Notes: generated from the sequence alone by a model not told the origin. 64,000 bases of DNA from Epiperipatus broadwayi (GCA_028023455.1 JAQFVV010006354.1:126001-190000); one strand, 5' to 3'; counted from the first letter of the stretch, positions 37,544 through 50,245 are shown. Program-made: numbers and translations.

Positions 37544-39064
37544 AAAAAATAATAATAATAGAAAAATCAAGGAAGTTATGTTAATATATAAATACAAGTA
37601 AAACTTAATCAATAGGTAGGCAGCAAATGTTAAGTCAAAGAATTATGGGAAAGTTGACCTTTCAAAGTATTAATTGACAAAGACTACAAGGATAGTTGAA
37701 AGTGCTTCTAAGTGACGTTTATATGTTTTGTTCTTTTTAATAAATTTTACTTGCTGTATTTTCTAATATTAATTTTTAGGTATACATATATATATATAGT
37801 TTCAATATATATCATTGGATATTTTTAATATAAATTAAAATTGTGTATCTGTTTTATATATCATATTTAATATCTATAAATAATAATGCATGCGTCTATA
37901 TTGTAAATGAACTTCACATAATACATATTTGGATGACATGTTACCATCTATAGTTTCCTTTATAGTTTATGAATCACTAAATAAAGAAAAGAATTGAAGG
38001 TCTTATATTTAATATGCTTATTAATTTGGGATAAATGTAAATGGATATTTTATTTATTACATTTAGAAATGAATATATCTTATTAAGTAATCTCAAATGC
38101 TAATAATGCTTTATTAAAATTAGAAAAAAAAGTCACATGTTCATAAGCTAGTGTTTGAAAAAAAAGAAATAGATTACATTTTGTGTTATCATAGCTACAG
38201 AAACAGGTTCAGAAAGGAGAATGCACATACTTTCTTTTGATTAAAAGTTTGTTTTTAGCTTACTTTATCTTTATAAATAGATTCTTGACTTATAACAATA
38301 AAATATGTATTGTAAGTAGAAAAATTACTTAGGAGGGAATGAACACAAAACTTCCCCCTATTTGATATTTTATGATTAAAATTGAATGATTAACAACATA
38401 TGGTATATTTAACTACTATGAAGCTATAAAACTATCAAATTATAGTGACAAAAGGAATGGTTGAATATCGTTTAATGATATAAATGTCATGGAGTCTTAC
38501 ATTTGTGTTTTGCTATCATCATTGTGCCAAAGAAGACGTTGTGGGAAAATGGAATCTAAGCTAAAATTATATATATAAACTAAACATGATAACAGATGCT
38601 AAGAAAAATAAATTTTACTTATTAATAATGGTTAAACGTACAATAGTAGCTTAATGATAAAGTATTTAACAATGTATTTTTATTAATAATCTTAATTAAT
38701 GCAGTTTTATTTTATCATTCCATATATGCTTAAATATTAGACTCAAGTAATAAGGCTGAAATCATTCATTAATGTATTACTTTTTTTAAACAAGTCTAAA
38801 TTTACCCAAATAATATTCAATAAAATTTATTTAAATTAGTTAATAATTATTATTAAAAAGCACTACTTGATTAAAAAAAAATAAAACATAAATGTATATA
38901 TAAAAGATAATATTAAAATTTTATTACATCTGTTTTCTTTTATTATTATAATAATTTGTAATTAACCCTTTCCATATGTATGTGTTAATAATTTTAATCA
39001 TAGATCATATCTACTAATTTGAAACTGGAAAGGATCAGTTTTAAATACATATTATATGTTATTA
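37544..39064. other. AT-rich sequence, nothing recognised
   Basis: Probably includes the 3' untranslated part of the Penelope-like element. No hammerhead-like motif or terminal repeat was recognised. A short (TA)n run lies near 37784-37797. Confidence 0.45.
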
Positions 39065-39470
39065 GATTGTAATTGGTTAAGTTTGTATTACAAAATAAAC
39101 AATGAGCCTGCCAATAGTTCTAAATAAGCTTTATCCATAAATGCTATAAGAGATAGCATTTAAATTTCTATATAGAGTTATCCTTATCCCCAAACCAGTT
39201 TTAATCTATTGGCTCTCATCAGTGATGCCATAGAATATTCAGATGCGAGATCTAAATATCTTGAGTTGTTATTTTATATATGATGTCTGAATATCGTAGT
39301 GCCTCTCTGATGGGAGCCCATATGTTGAAACCAGTTTGGGGATAAAGATAATTGTAGATAGAGATTTTAAATACTTTCTTTTGTGGCATTTATGGATAAA
39401 GTTTGTTTAGACCTATTGGCAAGCTCATTATTTTATTTTGTAGTACAAGCTTATCAAGTTAGGTCATATG
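39065..39470. mobile_element. Fold-back palindromic element (arms ~200 bp)
   Basis: The left arm, from GTAATTGGTTAAGTTTGTA through GCCTGCCAATAG and CTTTATCCATAAATGC to TTATCCCCAAACCAGTTT and GCTCTCATCAG, is matched in inverted order by the right arm ending at GGCAAGCTCATTATTTTATT. The arms are clearly related but diverged, meeting near 39260-39275. No target duplication could be fixed and there is no coding frame. It is a MITE or fold-back element of unknown superfamily. Confidence 0.85.
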
Positions 39471-40261
39471 ATGTATGAGTTGATTTTATTTACTATTATA
39501 ATATAATATATTGACTTTTATTTTCTGTGCTAAGCCAAAACATTTACTATGGACCCAGTGACCATTTACAAATTCATGAGTCCATTGCTGTTGTAAATCC
39601 AGACTATCATTGAGCCATTTATGGATTAATTTGTTTACTTTTTTTTTATTTATTAGTCATTTTTGTTGCCTAAGTACAACATTTATTCTTTATATATTTT
39701 TTTGCCCAAATATATAATGCATAATTGGAGAACATTCTTGCTTCATAATTTTATTTATTTCACTTGGTCACTGAAATCTATGACACACCTGCAGACAAGC
39801 TATCCATACTCAGCCATAATATTTTGTATTATATTTATGATTACCTTATTCTGCAAGCTATTCAATGAACAATTAGTTTAATTTTATCCAAATTATTGTT
39901 AGTCAGTTTTCACTTACCATATTATTAATTATTGTTGATGATTAATATTTTAATGTTTTTTTTTTACATTTCTAGCTTGTTTTAATACATGGACATTTGT
40001 AGGTCAGGCAACATTTTGTCCATTATTTTATTAGTTGTCCATTATATTTTTGGCTCATCCAACAGGAAAATATTGTATATTTTGAGACAATGTTACTTCA
40101 CTAGCAAAGTTCTTATTTCATTAGCATTTTTTATTACAATATAATTTTACTTTATATTAATATAACATGAATAATGTATATAAGTCATTAGATATTTTCA
40201 TAGTAAATTTATATATATATATATATGTTATATGTTATATATATATATATATGTTATATTT
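39471..40261. other. AT-rich sequence with (TA)n tract
   Basis: No gene seen. A repeated ATATATATGTTATATGTTATAT tract lies around 40209-40255, next to the following palindrome. Confidence 0.5.
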
Positions 40262-40577
40262 ATAGTATGTGTACATAATTATATGTGGATAATAAATCAG
40301 TAACTGTGTTTTCTATTTAAAATTGTTTGATATTTTTTTATTTTAAACCAGTTGTTTAAAAAAAATGTTAAAGAAGAAAATTTGTGATCATTGGTTTAAG
40401 TAATTGTGAGTTTTTGTTTTTTAGCTTTTCAATATCATTTAAATTAATATGAATTTTTCTGTTTAGCTTTTTTTAAAAACAATTGTTTTAGAATAAAAGT
40501 AAAAACTATCAACAGTTTTAAATAGAAAACTTAGTTACTAATTTATTAGACATATATAATTATGTACACAAACTAAA
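40262..40577. mobile_element. Palindromic MITE-like element (~315 bp)
   Basis: The left arm (about 40263-40328), containing GTGTACATAATTATATGT and GTTTTCTATTTAAAATTG, is the inverted counterpart of 40508-40575, which contains TTTTAAATAGAAAAC and ATATAATTATGTACACA. Complementarity continues inward with interruptions. No coding capacity; target duplication not resolved in the AT-rich flanks. Confidence 0.83.
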
Positions 40578-43500
40578 TATGATGCATACATGATTAAGAG
40601 TTTAAAATTGTTAAGAAAAATGTTATTAAATTGAAAGAAAAAGTGTTTATACTGCTATCTCATGATTATTATTTAAAAGAAATCAAAATTGTAAGAATAA
40701 TTTGTTAACTGCAATACATTAAATTATTGCTTATTTTTTTATATTTTCTGACTCTCTGTTCCATATTTCTGAAACTAGTTGTCATACTGAAAGGTTAAGT
40801 ATTTCAAATGAATTAGGTTGATATAACCTAGTTATATATCAATTTTCAAGCAATTCTATTGAATTTAAATCTATTTAATCTTTATTTTAAAATTTCATTC
40901 TAGTTTACATTAGACCAATAGTTAACAAACAAACAAACCAATTTTCCAACATCAGTAAAAGCATTTAATAAACTTTGTTATCATTTAAATCATTAGAATG
41001 TTGTTTTATGTTAAAGAAATGCACAAATAAAACTTGTTGTTCATTGATATTGTTTGATTATTTTTGTTCAGTTTTTTAAAAAGAATTATCACAATAAACC
41101 TGACATTTTGCATTTGGACTGGTGATCTCAAAATGCTAGCCATGATATTGATATAATCAGTTATGTACAATTTGATTTTCTCATTAATTGACTTTTTAAA
41201 TACTACTTTGACATCGAGGAAGAATACTGGCATGACTAATCAATCAATTGAAAATTTCTTTAGAAAAATGGTGATCGATTGTAGTAATACTACTGCAACT
41301 TCATTTATAAATTCAGTGTGTAATTTGAAACCTCTAAGTGTTTATTTTTATTGACAGATGTTTTGTTTTTTTTAGGCAAACTTTTATTTGTCTTTTTAAT
41401 TTTTTATTGAGTTTAGAGAAAAAGGGGATAGAGGAGTGGGAGAGATCAGGAGGAACCAAAAATATGCATTTGGGGGGATGCCAATTTATCATAATAATAA
41501 TATTACTACAAACTTAATGTATAAATTCAGTGTGTAATCTAAAATCTCTTAGTATTAATTTTTATTGAGTTGTTTTTTTAATTTGTAATATAATTTTTCA
41601 CAGTTGATTTTTTGTAATATTTATCTACATAACCTCAACTTAGAAAATGTAAATAATATTCAAACAATCATTTTCTTATTTGGAAATGAAAAAAAAATAG
41701 TTGGGAATTTGGAATCTTTTTTTTTGTGTGTGTGTGTTTAGAAATTTTAAATTTCTTTCTTGTTTTCAAAAATGAGGGAGGACAAGCAGGGGTAGTGAAC
41801 TAGGATCTGGACTTTTGTTTTGTCATCATAATACTTCTATGACTTAACTGGGTCATATTTCAAGATCATTTAACTTCATCTGAGATTTCTAAAAGTAAAA
41901 TTGCCTTTTTTCGCCCTTTGCTGAAAATTTTGCAGTTTTTTTTACTTTTATGGCTTTAAAATTCATATATAGTTATTTTCTAATATTTTAATTTCAAAAA
42001 AAATCAAAAGATGGTGGGAAAATTGAATATTTGGTCCATCAAAGCATCTCAAGCTCTGCAATGATGGGTAACCATAATATACTTCATGAACTCAAACACT
42101 TTGACAAAAACTTAATTTTTTGGAAAGTTTGTGATTATATTTGTATCATAATTATGTAATAATTATTAGAAATCAAAAATAAATGTTATTACATATTTAT
42201 TTTTTCAGAAAAATTTTAGTTTAAATATAAAAGAATATATTCTTTTGAATATTGTTACTATAGAGATTACAGTCATGGGAAATATAGCTGTCTAGAAATA
42301 AGGTCACTCAGCAGAATGTTATAATATTTACTGATGTCATAAAAATTATGAAAAAACTTTAAACTTTTAAAGCATAAATTGTTAGATTTAGTAGTTATTA
42401 AAAATAATTCATTCAGATTTTTAAAACAAACATCAAACAAAGAATATTTTGTTCATTTTGAAAAATGAATTGGCTCCACCTGAGATTTGATGATGTGACA
42501 GCATGTTCTTTTGATTAATTTTTAAATAATTCTGAAAATCAAGTGTGATTTTTTTTAAATTTATTTAATTTCTAAACAAAAATGTTATCAAATGAGGTCA
42601 AATTTATTATATTCTAATAAATAGCAATGGTTTAATATCAACATGAAAGTTGAAAGCTTAAATCTAGTGAGAACAAAGAAATCTATCAGAACACAGGAGG
42701 GTTAATTCATACATTCAATGTATACTTAAAATCTAGGTTTGTAAAAAAAATTTCATAAAAAGTAAAAGGTAAAAAGAACATTTTCCTGTCCCAATGTGTG
42801 TTACAACAAATACTTTTTTTTTTAAACTTTTTTAGAAATTAATTTAAAAATAAGCTTTGTGTTCTGCATTGGTCAAGTTTATTTAAAATGTTTTTATTTG
42901 AAAAGTATCTGGCAACATTAGACTTGGACATATTTATTTGAATTGTATTTTTTTTTTAGTTTTTAATTTTAAAAAAGTAAAATCCAAATCAATAAGAAAG
43001 AAGTTTTGATTTTAAGCTTTTTTTTTATTAATTTGTTGTTGTTTCAAAACCAGCCAGTTAATTTTTATTTGGATTATTTGATTTTATTTTTACTTTGCAT
43101 TGTATATAGTGGCAATTCTTGTTTTCATCAAAATTCACAAGACAATTTACTTTCCTTTTTTTTCTCACTTTTTAAAAAGTCTATGAGAAATCAGAAATTT
43201 AAAAAATTTTTAAAGACAAAATAATAAAAATTCCAAAACAACTCTATCAATTACAAATCAAAAGATGTTTGAAATTCTACATAATTATTTTTATGACAAA
43301 GAAATCATGAAAACTTAGAATTGACTTTTCCCATATCTTCCTCTCCCATTTTCTCAAAACCAAAGAATAAATTAAAAAAGACCATTACTACTAAAAGTTC
43401 ACAAAAAATCATAGTTGCTAATGAAAAATAATACTAAGAGATTTTCGACTTCACTTTGAATTTATAAATCATCATTTTTCCAAAGTAATCTTGAATTGAC

Positions 43501-43965
43501 TAATTAGTCATCGCAGTATCCTTTTTTAAAATCAAAGCAGTGTTTAAAGAGAAAATGGAAATATAGATAGCTGACTAGATTGAGACCATTAGCCATTTTG
43601 AGTTTTAAAAAGTTGTCAATTTACTTATTTGTATGGCATTGTGTGACATGTTTTAAATAAAAGATTTATATGGAAAAGTCATCGCCATTCAAGAAAGTAT
43701 ATTGGAATTTTTAGACTACAAGGCCAACCATCTATCAAATGTGCTTCTCAATAAGAAGATGAACAACACATCTAAATTATTTGCATTTTCATCTGAATCA
43801 CATATGTTGGGAAATTATCTTGCCAGAAACAAACAGCCATAAACCTGATCTCTTTCTAGCCATTTTTTGTTCTGGATGTGCACTCAGTTTATCAGTTAGT
43901 AGCAATAATTGAAGTACATAATTATCATAGCTTTAACTTTCTTTTTATTTGTTGTTGTTACAAAG
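40578..43965. other. T-rich intergenic sequence with a short dispersed direct repeat
   Basis: No recognisable gene. A block reading ATAAATTCAGTGTGTAAT, followed by a similar CTCT-rich stretch and TTTTTATTGA, occurs at about 41307-41355 and again at about 41520-41570. The rest is poly-T and poly-A tracts. Short open frames here have no family-like features. Confidence 0.5.
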
Positions 43966-44565
43966 CCAGTTCTTTTTTGTTTTTTTGAAGGTTTGTGATG
44001 ATGGTGTTTTAGTTGTATTTATTGTTTTGACTATTTCTATCATCTAATATGAGTATTAAATGTCTTTAGAAAAATTTAACTTTATTTAAATATTTCAAAT
44101 TCATTCAACTGTCAGTAATAGCACATCAAACACATTATTATATGTGCAACATTTCAAGAGGTATTATTTGCCCCTATTCTTCAGATGTTGCTGGCCTGAC
44201 CAGTGACAGTATTAGCATGGGAATCAAAACTGGATCCTTAGATTCTTGAGTATTGAATTTTAAGGTATAATACCTTTGGCAGGATTGGTTAAAGCTTTAT
44301 CTTAAAATTCAATATTCAAGAATTTAAGGGTCTGGGTTTAATTCCTGTGCTAGTAGTATCACTAGTCAGGCCAGAAACACCTGAAGAAAAGGGGAGAATA
44401 ATACCTCTCAAAACATTGTGCATATACTAACCTATTTGATGTGCTATTAGTAACAATTGAAAGTATTTGGAATATTTAAATAAAGTTAAATTTTTCTAAA
44501 GACATTTAATACTCATATTAGATTATGGAAATAGTTCAAACATTAAACCAGTTCTTTTTTGTTTT
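43966..44565. mobile_element. Fold-back element with 18-bp direct flanking repeat
   Basis: Two arms of about 250 bp (roughly 44025-44280 and 44290-44535) are inverted copies, sharing blocks such as AATATGAGTATTAAATGTCT, GAAAAATTTAACTTTATTTA and GTATTATT...GGCCTGAC. The unit is bracketed by CCAGTTCTTTTTTGTTTT at 43966-43983 and, identically, at 44548-44565. A truncated relative lies at 48450-48640. There is no coding frame. The long flanking repeat would be unusual for a DNA transposon and could point to a retro-mechanism or a chance T-rich match. Confidence 0.82.
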
Positions 44566-44752
44566 GATTATTTTGTTGTAATTTGTACTGAATAAAAAAG
44601 AAAAAAAAACATTTCTTATGTGAAAAATAAATTTAAATTTGTAGTTCACCTTTATTTTAGCACTTTAGTAAATATGGCTTTCATCAAAACAGTTGATCAC
44701 ATATTTATTTTTTTGTTTTTGTCTCACTTTTAAAAAATCATAGAAGAAATTA

Positions 44753-45899
44753 AAAAATTTGGTAATTATAACATAATCGGGCTTGGCCACTTGATGGTGT
44801 TGTTGGCAGTCAAAAACAATACAGTACAATGTTCGGGGCCACTTTATTTTTAAATCGAATCGCTGTTTTTTTTTTTTTTTTGGTTATTAATTTATTGATT
44901 GCTATAACTTTTTTTTATTTAAAAAGTTGTTTAACTTTAATTTATATAACTTTTTTTTTTAATTTAAAAAGTTGTTTAATTTTAATTTTGGATTTAGTAA
45001 ACGACAAGCTTTTTTTTATTTTTAAATCGCTGTTTTTAGAACTTTTTTTGCAATGTCTATTTAGCGATGTCTTTCCCTTAATTATTGCTTTCTACATAAC
45101 AAAACAACTGTGTAGGGTTAGGGTTAGGTTTAGGGTTAGTTTTAGGATTAGTTTAGGGTTAGTTTAGGGTTAGTTTTAGGGTTAGTGTTCTGTTGTTTGT
45201 AATGCTAAAATAAAAAATATCAATATCATAACCGTAGTCGGACAAAAGAAAGAAACTCAAACTTTTTTAAACAACAACAAACACATATAAATGTCTTCTT
45301 TATTTATCAAACATGTTTATAATATGGTGCTTTCTATGAAATTTACAAAAAATCATGTATATTTTTATTGGACAGCAGAAATACTCAGCTTCTGTTTTCG
45401 GCAACTGTGGAAAAAGTTACGATCGCCAGACATTTTATGAACTACATGGTATTTCATGTGAAAATGAGATTTCGCGCGCGAACTCGGCCGAATTCCTTTG
45501 ACATATTCTCGGAAAGCTTTTACACATTAAACCTTCTCTAAATAAGGGTGTGGCCATTTGGAAAATTATTTTAAAGTCAGGTTTCTTAAATTCATTACAA
45601 ATACAAAGATTGTGTAATGTATATTGTAAAAATTTGACTAATAAAAATATACACACATATATATCAAACTGTACACGAAAGATAAGTGTGTGGATTCACA
45701 ATAACTGTTGCGAAGCAGAAATAGGCCGTATTATTTCTGCATTACATCATCATCAACGACCTTCTAATGGCTAAGACAAACATTAGATATTTTCTATAGC
45801 CGTAATGAAGGCCTTGTAAACAGCATTTGTTAGGTGTTTTGGCGAGCCAGAACACCATCAAGTGGCCAAGCCCGATTAGGTTATAAGTACCAAAAATTT
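44753..45899. mobile_element. Element H: DNA transposon with 41-bp TIRs, 8-bp duplication and internal telomere-like array
   Basis: Spans 44761-45891 (1131 bp). Left arm 44761-44801 begins GGTAATTATAACATAATCGG; right arm 45851-45891 is its inverted copy with only two mismatches over 41 bp. Both include CTTGGCCACTTGATGGTGTT or its complement. Flanked by AAAAATTT at 44753-44760 and 45892-45899. Duplication length and long termini fit a Mutator-like or hAT-like non-autonomous element; the GG start favours Mutator-like. The interior holds a poly-T track, two ~45-bp tandem units (about 44907-44992), a TTAGGG-type array (45113-45185) and a more GC-rich stretch around 45440-45500. Plus-strand frames inside it are low-complexity and not protein-like. 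Confidence 0.88.
45113..45185 (+). repeat. TTAGGG-like telomeric repeat array inside element H
   Basis: At least six TTAGGG cores separated by TT, TTTA or GTTT variants. The motif is the canonical metazoan telomere repeat. The irregular spacing and location between transposon termini show that it is interstitial, not a chromosome end. Confidence 0.93.
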
Positions 45900-46329
45900 A
45901 AAAGGCAACTAATTCAAGTAAAAATCTAAAGAAACATCAATTATATTACATAATTGTTAAGAGGTTTGAAATTATACATTTCATTTTATTAAGTCAATAA
46001 AAAATACTTATCTGTACTTTTTTTTCTCTGTCTCTTTAGATCCCATCTCATCGTTCTTCAAAGCCAAATAAGTAATTGAAAAAAAATAATATTAAAAGTT
46101 TGAAACAAAACTGTTAAATTACACATTTAAGTTATAATAAATTAATTTGTAGATTATTAGTATTTCACAATATCCCTTTACCAAATAAAAACAATCTCTA
46201 ATTTATTGATTAGTTATCCCAGTATTGTTTCACGAGGTTGAAACAGTATTTAAAGAATCACTAAATGTAAAATAGATTGTAGGTACTTAACTCTATCAAT
46301 ACCAATATTACTTTATAATTTTGAAAACT
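45900..46329. other. AT-rich sequence, nothing recognised
   Basis: No gene or repeat beyond simple A/T tracts is seen. Confidence 0.5.
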
Positions 46330-46677
46330 TTTCTATTATTAATAAATTACCATTACTGCAAAAAAGAATAATTGATCTAATAGAAGAAAATTATATATAA
46401 AAATGAAAAAAGTCAAATACAAAATTAATATTTTATTATTGAATGAACTTCTTGAATATATAATTATAGAAAAAAAAATTGATAGTACTTTCAAAAAATT
46501 ATATATAAAACAGCTTGAAATCTGTGCAAGAAAAATGAATCCCTACATAGTTTCAAAATATTGTAATTAACATGGAACTAGAATCAGAAACCACTATGTT
46601 CCTAAATTGTTGAATAATTTACCTATTGAATTAGAAAGCTTGCAACATTATAGAGAAATAAAAAATCAAATTAAATA
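46330..46677 (+). pseudogene. LINE 3'-end remnant (C-terminus of ORF2)
   Basis: The first part reads INKLPLLQKRIIDLIEEN and, after a frameshift, LEICARKMNPYIVSKYCN; a stop is followed by HGTRIRNHYVPKLLNNLP, IELESLQHYREIKNQIK and a stop at 46677. The segment 'YVPKLLNNLP-EL' with a following basic amphipathic helix is the typical end of non-LTR retrotransposon ORF2 proteins ('IPKLWNSLP--LR-----FK--LK'). No catalytic motif is left. LINEs are usually 5'-truncated on insertion, which fits a 3'-end-only fragment. Confidence 0.75.
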
Positions 46678-48449
46678 GTATATTAAAGAGGGGAAAAAGA
46701 GAAAATAAACTAACTTACTATATAACAAAATGTACATAATACGGTGTAATCAAGATTATTTATTATGTATAATTAATATATTTTTGAAATGTAATGATGT
46801 AATTTCTTATTATCATTAGTATATTTTGTATTATATTTAAAATCAAAGAATATGTAAAATTTTATGAAAATTTTTTTCTATATAAAAGTGCAACTAAGGT
46901 TTATTAGAAGAATTGTTATTTGCATTTATATAAATATATTTTTATCTGTATTTAACCCTTATAAATAAATGAGTAAATAAAAATGATATATATATGAAAT
47001 ATCATCAATAAATGTTTTAAAAACATAAGTGGACCATTTTTGCTTTTTAAAACATTTATTGACGGGAGAGTGTGTGTCTATTTCATAGCGTATGTGTGAA
47101 AAGTATTTTCCTTCCACAATATTTCATATGCATAAAATCGATTTATTATTAATTATTAGACACACACACATATGTAGAACTTATTACAGCAAAGAGTGAT
47201 TGTAAATTAGATAATAACAAGTGTATCAAATTCAACAATAAAAAATATAATCCTAGTACACAATCTATATATTGCAATTAACAAAAGATATTTACTAAGA
47301 AAATTATATCTAACTAATATAACTTCTGCTACAACAATAATAACAAATGAAATGGGAATCCTTTAATTAAATTATTTATTAAAATAATGCTTTTAAAAGT
47401 TTTGATAGTTACATTATATTCACAGTTTGAAGAAAGAAATAAAAAACATTCTTTAACATTTTTTAAGGAATTGTTTATACTTTAATTTTTTTTTCCAAAA
47501 CGTATTGGATTTTTTTTTTTAACAATAGAACTTTAGATCTAATAGATTTTGATAAAATTATTAATGAAATTTAAACACTAGTTTAAAAATAGATTGATAT
47601 TCTATTTAAAAAAACCTTGAAATCTTTTCTAAAGATATTGTTAAGAATTGAAAAAAGTTATTAAAAAAACAAAATTAAGATAAGTCAAATTATTTAGTGC
47701 AACATTTTTGAATTCCAAAGCTGCTTTTGAATAAGAATAAACTAAACATACAATTCACAATATGCTTTTTTTTAAAAAAGAAAAAAGAAAAATCGCATGT
47801 ATATTTATGATGAAAGAAATGAGAAAATGTATAAGTATATTTAAAAATAGACATTCTAAATAAAGTTGAGAATTCGTATATGAACGATACTTATATGGAA
47901 TAAATTTTTATCATATAGAATAAACTATTTATATTATTTATAAAATGCAAACTAAAGTAGCTAGGTTAGCACTGAAAATTTTTATCAAAATGAAAATTTT
48001 GTATAAGATCCCAAACATGATTGATGATAGGTACTAGGATTAATCTACCCATTAAGTATCAAGGTCTATTTTGATATACTATGATGCACAACTTTACATT
48101 ACTTTTAATAAAAGTTAGAAACATTACTATATGATCTAGAAATACCTAATACAATTTTTCTCATTTTTTTAAAATTTAGATGTAAAACTATTTTTAGGGA
48201 TAACCATTTGGGAAATTGACTGATATTTTTGGAATTGTAATATATGAATTCTGTGAGACCAGTTTGTTATCACTTTTATATTCCACTGATAACTTTTTTT
48301 TTCTGGATATACAGTTAATTACTATTGTAAGAAATATTGATGACCTCAAATAAGTATTTATTTATCCTATATTGCTCCGTCTAATATAGAAGAGAAATTG
48401 TCTAATTGCAATATATAATTAAAATTATTAAGTATATCTTAATGTTTTC
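46678..48449. other. AT-rich sequence with one perfect hairpin
   Basis: No gene recognised. The only structured element is the hairpin at 47005-47062, listed separately. Confidence 0.5.
47005..47062. other. Perfect 19-bp inverted repeat with 20-nt loop
   Basis: TCAATAAATGTTTTAAAAA (47005-47023) is exactly complementary to 47044-47062. It could be a small precursor-like hairpin, a decayed fold-back element or chance in AT-rich DNA. No flanking duplication was found. Confidence 0.9.
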
Positions 48450-48640
48450 CTGAAGATTTGTGATGTTGGTATTTTAGTTGTATTTATATATTGGACTATT
48501 TCCATTATCTAATATAAGTATTGAATGTCTTTGGAAAAATTTAACTTTATTTAAATGTTCCATATACATTCAACTATTAGTAATAGCACAAATGGTGTAA
48601 ATAGTCCAATATGTAAATACATTTAAATATATATATTTTG
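48450..48640. mobile_element. Truncated copy of the 43966-44565 fold-back element
   Basis: Shares the left-arm order of that element: a GATTTGTGATG block, TTTTAGTTGTATTTAT, GACTATTTCCATTATCTAAT, then GGAAAAATTTAACTTTATTT and TAGTAATAGCACA. It is followed by a short inverted piece (AATAGTCCAATATG). Most of the right arm is deleted. Confidence 0.8.
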
Positions 48641-49219
48641 TCTTTAACTTGATAGATTGTTTCATGATCTAAAACAAATATTATTGTCAAGATTTTTTGG
48701 TAGAATTTTGTATTGTCATCAACATGTATGAGCCAATATGATAAATATAGTGTATTAAATATGCAAATGATTTAAATGATAATATTTGATTAGGGACTGT
48801 TTTTTACACAAAGTCACTACTTTATTGAGCTATTATAGCTTTCATATATTGCATACATACTTCTTCTGATTTCAAATTAGAGACAATAAGCATCTCCTTT
48901 TTAAATCTTATTAGTTTTCAAACATAATCTATCTTAGAATTTTCATCTGTTATATTTAAATCTCCATGTAGAAATTCTATCATATTTTATATATTTTTAC
49001 TTACAAAAGTCAAAATATTGTTAATTTTAACTTTGGAAAAAAAAAAAAGTCAAAATATTGTTAAAGATTTTTAATGAATTCTCTTGGTGCATCTGTTATG
49101 CAATATTTGAATTTGTTTTATGTTGCATATTACTTTTTTGTCTACTCTGTGATCAAGCTTTTTTTTTAGAAAGCAACTACTTAGAAAAGAAGACATTAAA
49201 TATTCTTCATCTGCTTGTT
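48641..49219. other. AT-rich sequence
   Basis: A 20-bp direct repeat AAAAGTCAAAATATTGTTAA occurs at about 49005-49024 and again at about 49044-49063. No gene is seen. Confidence 0.5.
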
Positions 49220-49345
49220 TATTTAGATCAGTGGTTTTCAATTTTTTTGTTGGCCATGCCCCACCTAAGCATCTCCAAAATCATGATGACCCTTCCCCCA
49301 ATGGCATATAATTATTCAAAAAGTGAACTCTTACTCATATAGAGG
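49220..49345. mobile_element. Isolated hAT-type terminus
   Basis: Begins CAGTGGTTTTCAATTTTTTT and continues with GGCCATGCCCCACC and a C-rich block, closely matching the terminal pattern of Charlie-like hAT elements (compare E2: CAGTGGTCTTCAA). I found no complementary right end within the next kilobase, so this is a half element or a deletion product. Confidence 0.6.
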
Positions 49346-50245
49346 AAGCATAAAAGACCATTAATAAAAGAACGGTTGAAGTACAATACAGTTTCACACT
49401 ACTTAATTTAGTCCAAGTAACAATGGAGAATTAAGGGCTAAAGATTATCTAAACAGAAAAAACACTGAAAAGAAGATGGCATGGAAAGAGGGAAATCAAA
49501 ACAAAAACATTCTTAGGCTAATATATGAATAAGACATTTGCAACTGTAAATGTTTAATGAAGTGAAGGTAGTTTCCAGGAGCTTATTTCTCTACTGATAA
49601 CAATATTATATTATATGAATTGGATAAGACAAATTGTAATTGTAAATATGGTAAAGTAAGCAATGAGAGTCTTCTAGAGAGAGAGAGAGCATCAAAGAAA
49701 AGTTTATGCAAGGTAGGCAAACATCAATGTTATGTGGAGTAAAGGGTAATTTTATTACATCCAGATGGAATTTAACCCAATTAAGGATGTCTGAGTTCAA
49801 ATTTAGCCAAAATATGTTTCCTTATAATATTCTCATTAAATCTCTTGTGTAACCAATATAATGTCTTTTAAACATACCTTTTGTAAATATACATGAGTGT
49901 GTTTAAATGTGTTATATAAAGTGTGGTTGAGCACCATGGCTAAATCCAATACTCTGTTATGCAAATATAATACAGCTTTCTATTTATATATAAATCAAAC
50001 AATAATATCTCAGGAATCAAATATATATGAAGTTAATAAAATATTACATATCAATGGATTATTAATAGTAAGTAAAAAAAATTGGAATTCAGATTTAAAA
50101 TTTTAAAAATGTTTCATTTACAAATAAAAAAAAAGTACATACAAGTATGAATTCTATAATTAGTTGCTTTAAGCTTTATTATTATTGTACAAAGAAAAAA
50201 ATATTGACTGGATTTAGCTTGTATTAGAATAATCTTAATATATAT
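49346..50245. other. AT-rich sequence, nothing recognised
   Basis: Contains a short GA-repeat near 49678-49690 and open frames without family-like features. It may include the interior of the half hAT element. Confidence 0.45.

Noticed and set aside
44829-45167. 112-codon hydrophobic frame that could be a membrane protein
   Set aside because: It is built from poly-T, 45-bp tandem units and the TTAGGG array, all inside element H; composition alone makes it hydrophobic.
45113-45185. A true telomere or chromosome end
   Set aside because: The array is short and irregular, lies between transposon inverted ends, and ordinary sequence continues on both sides.
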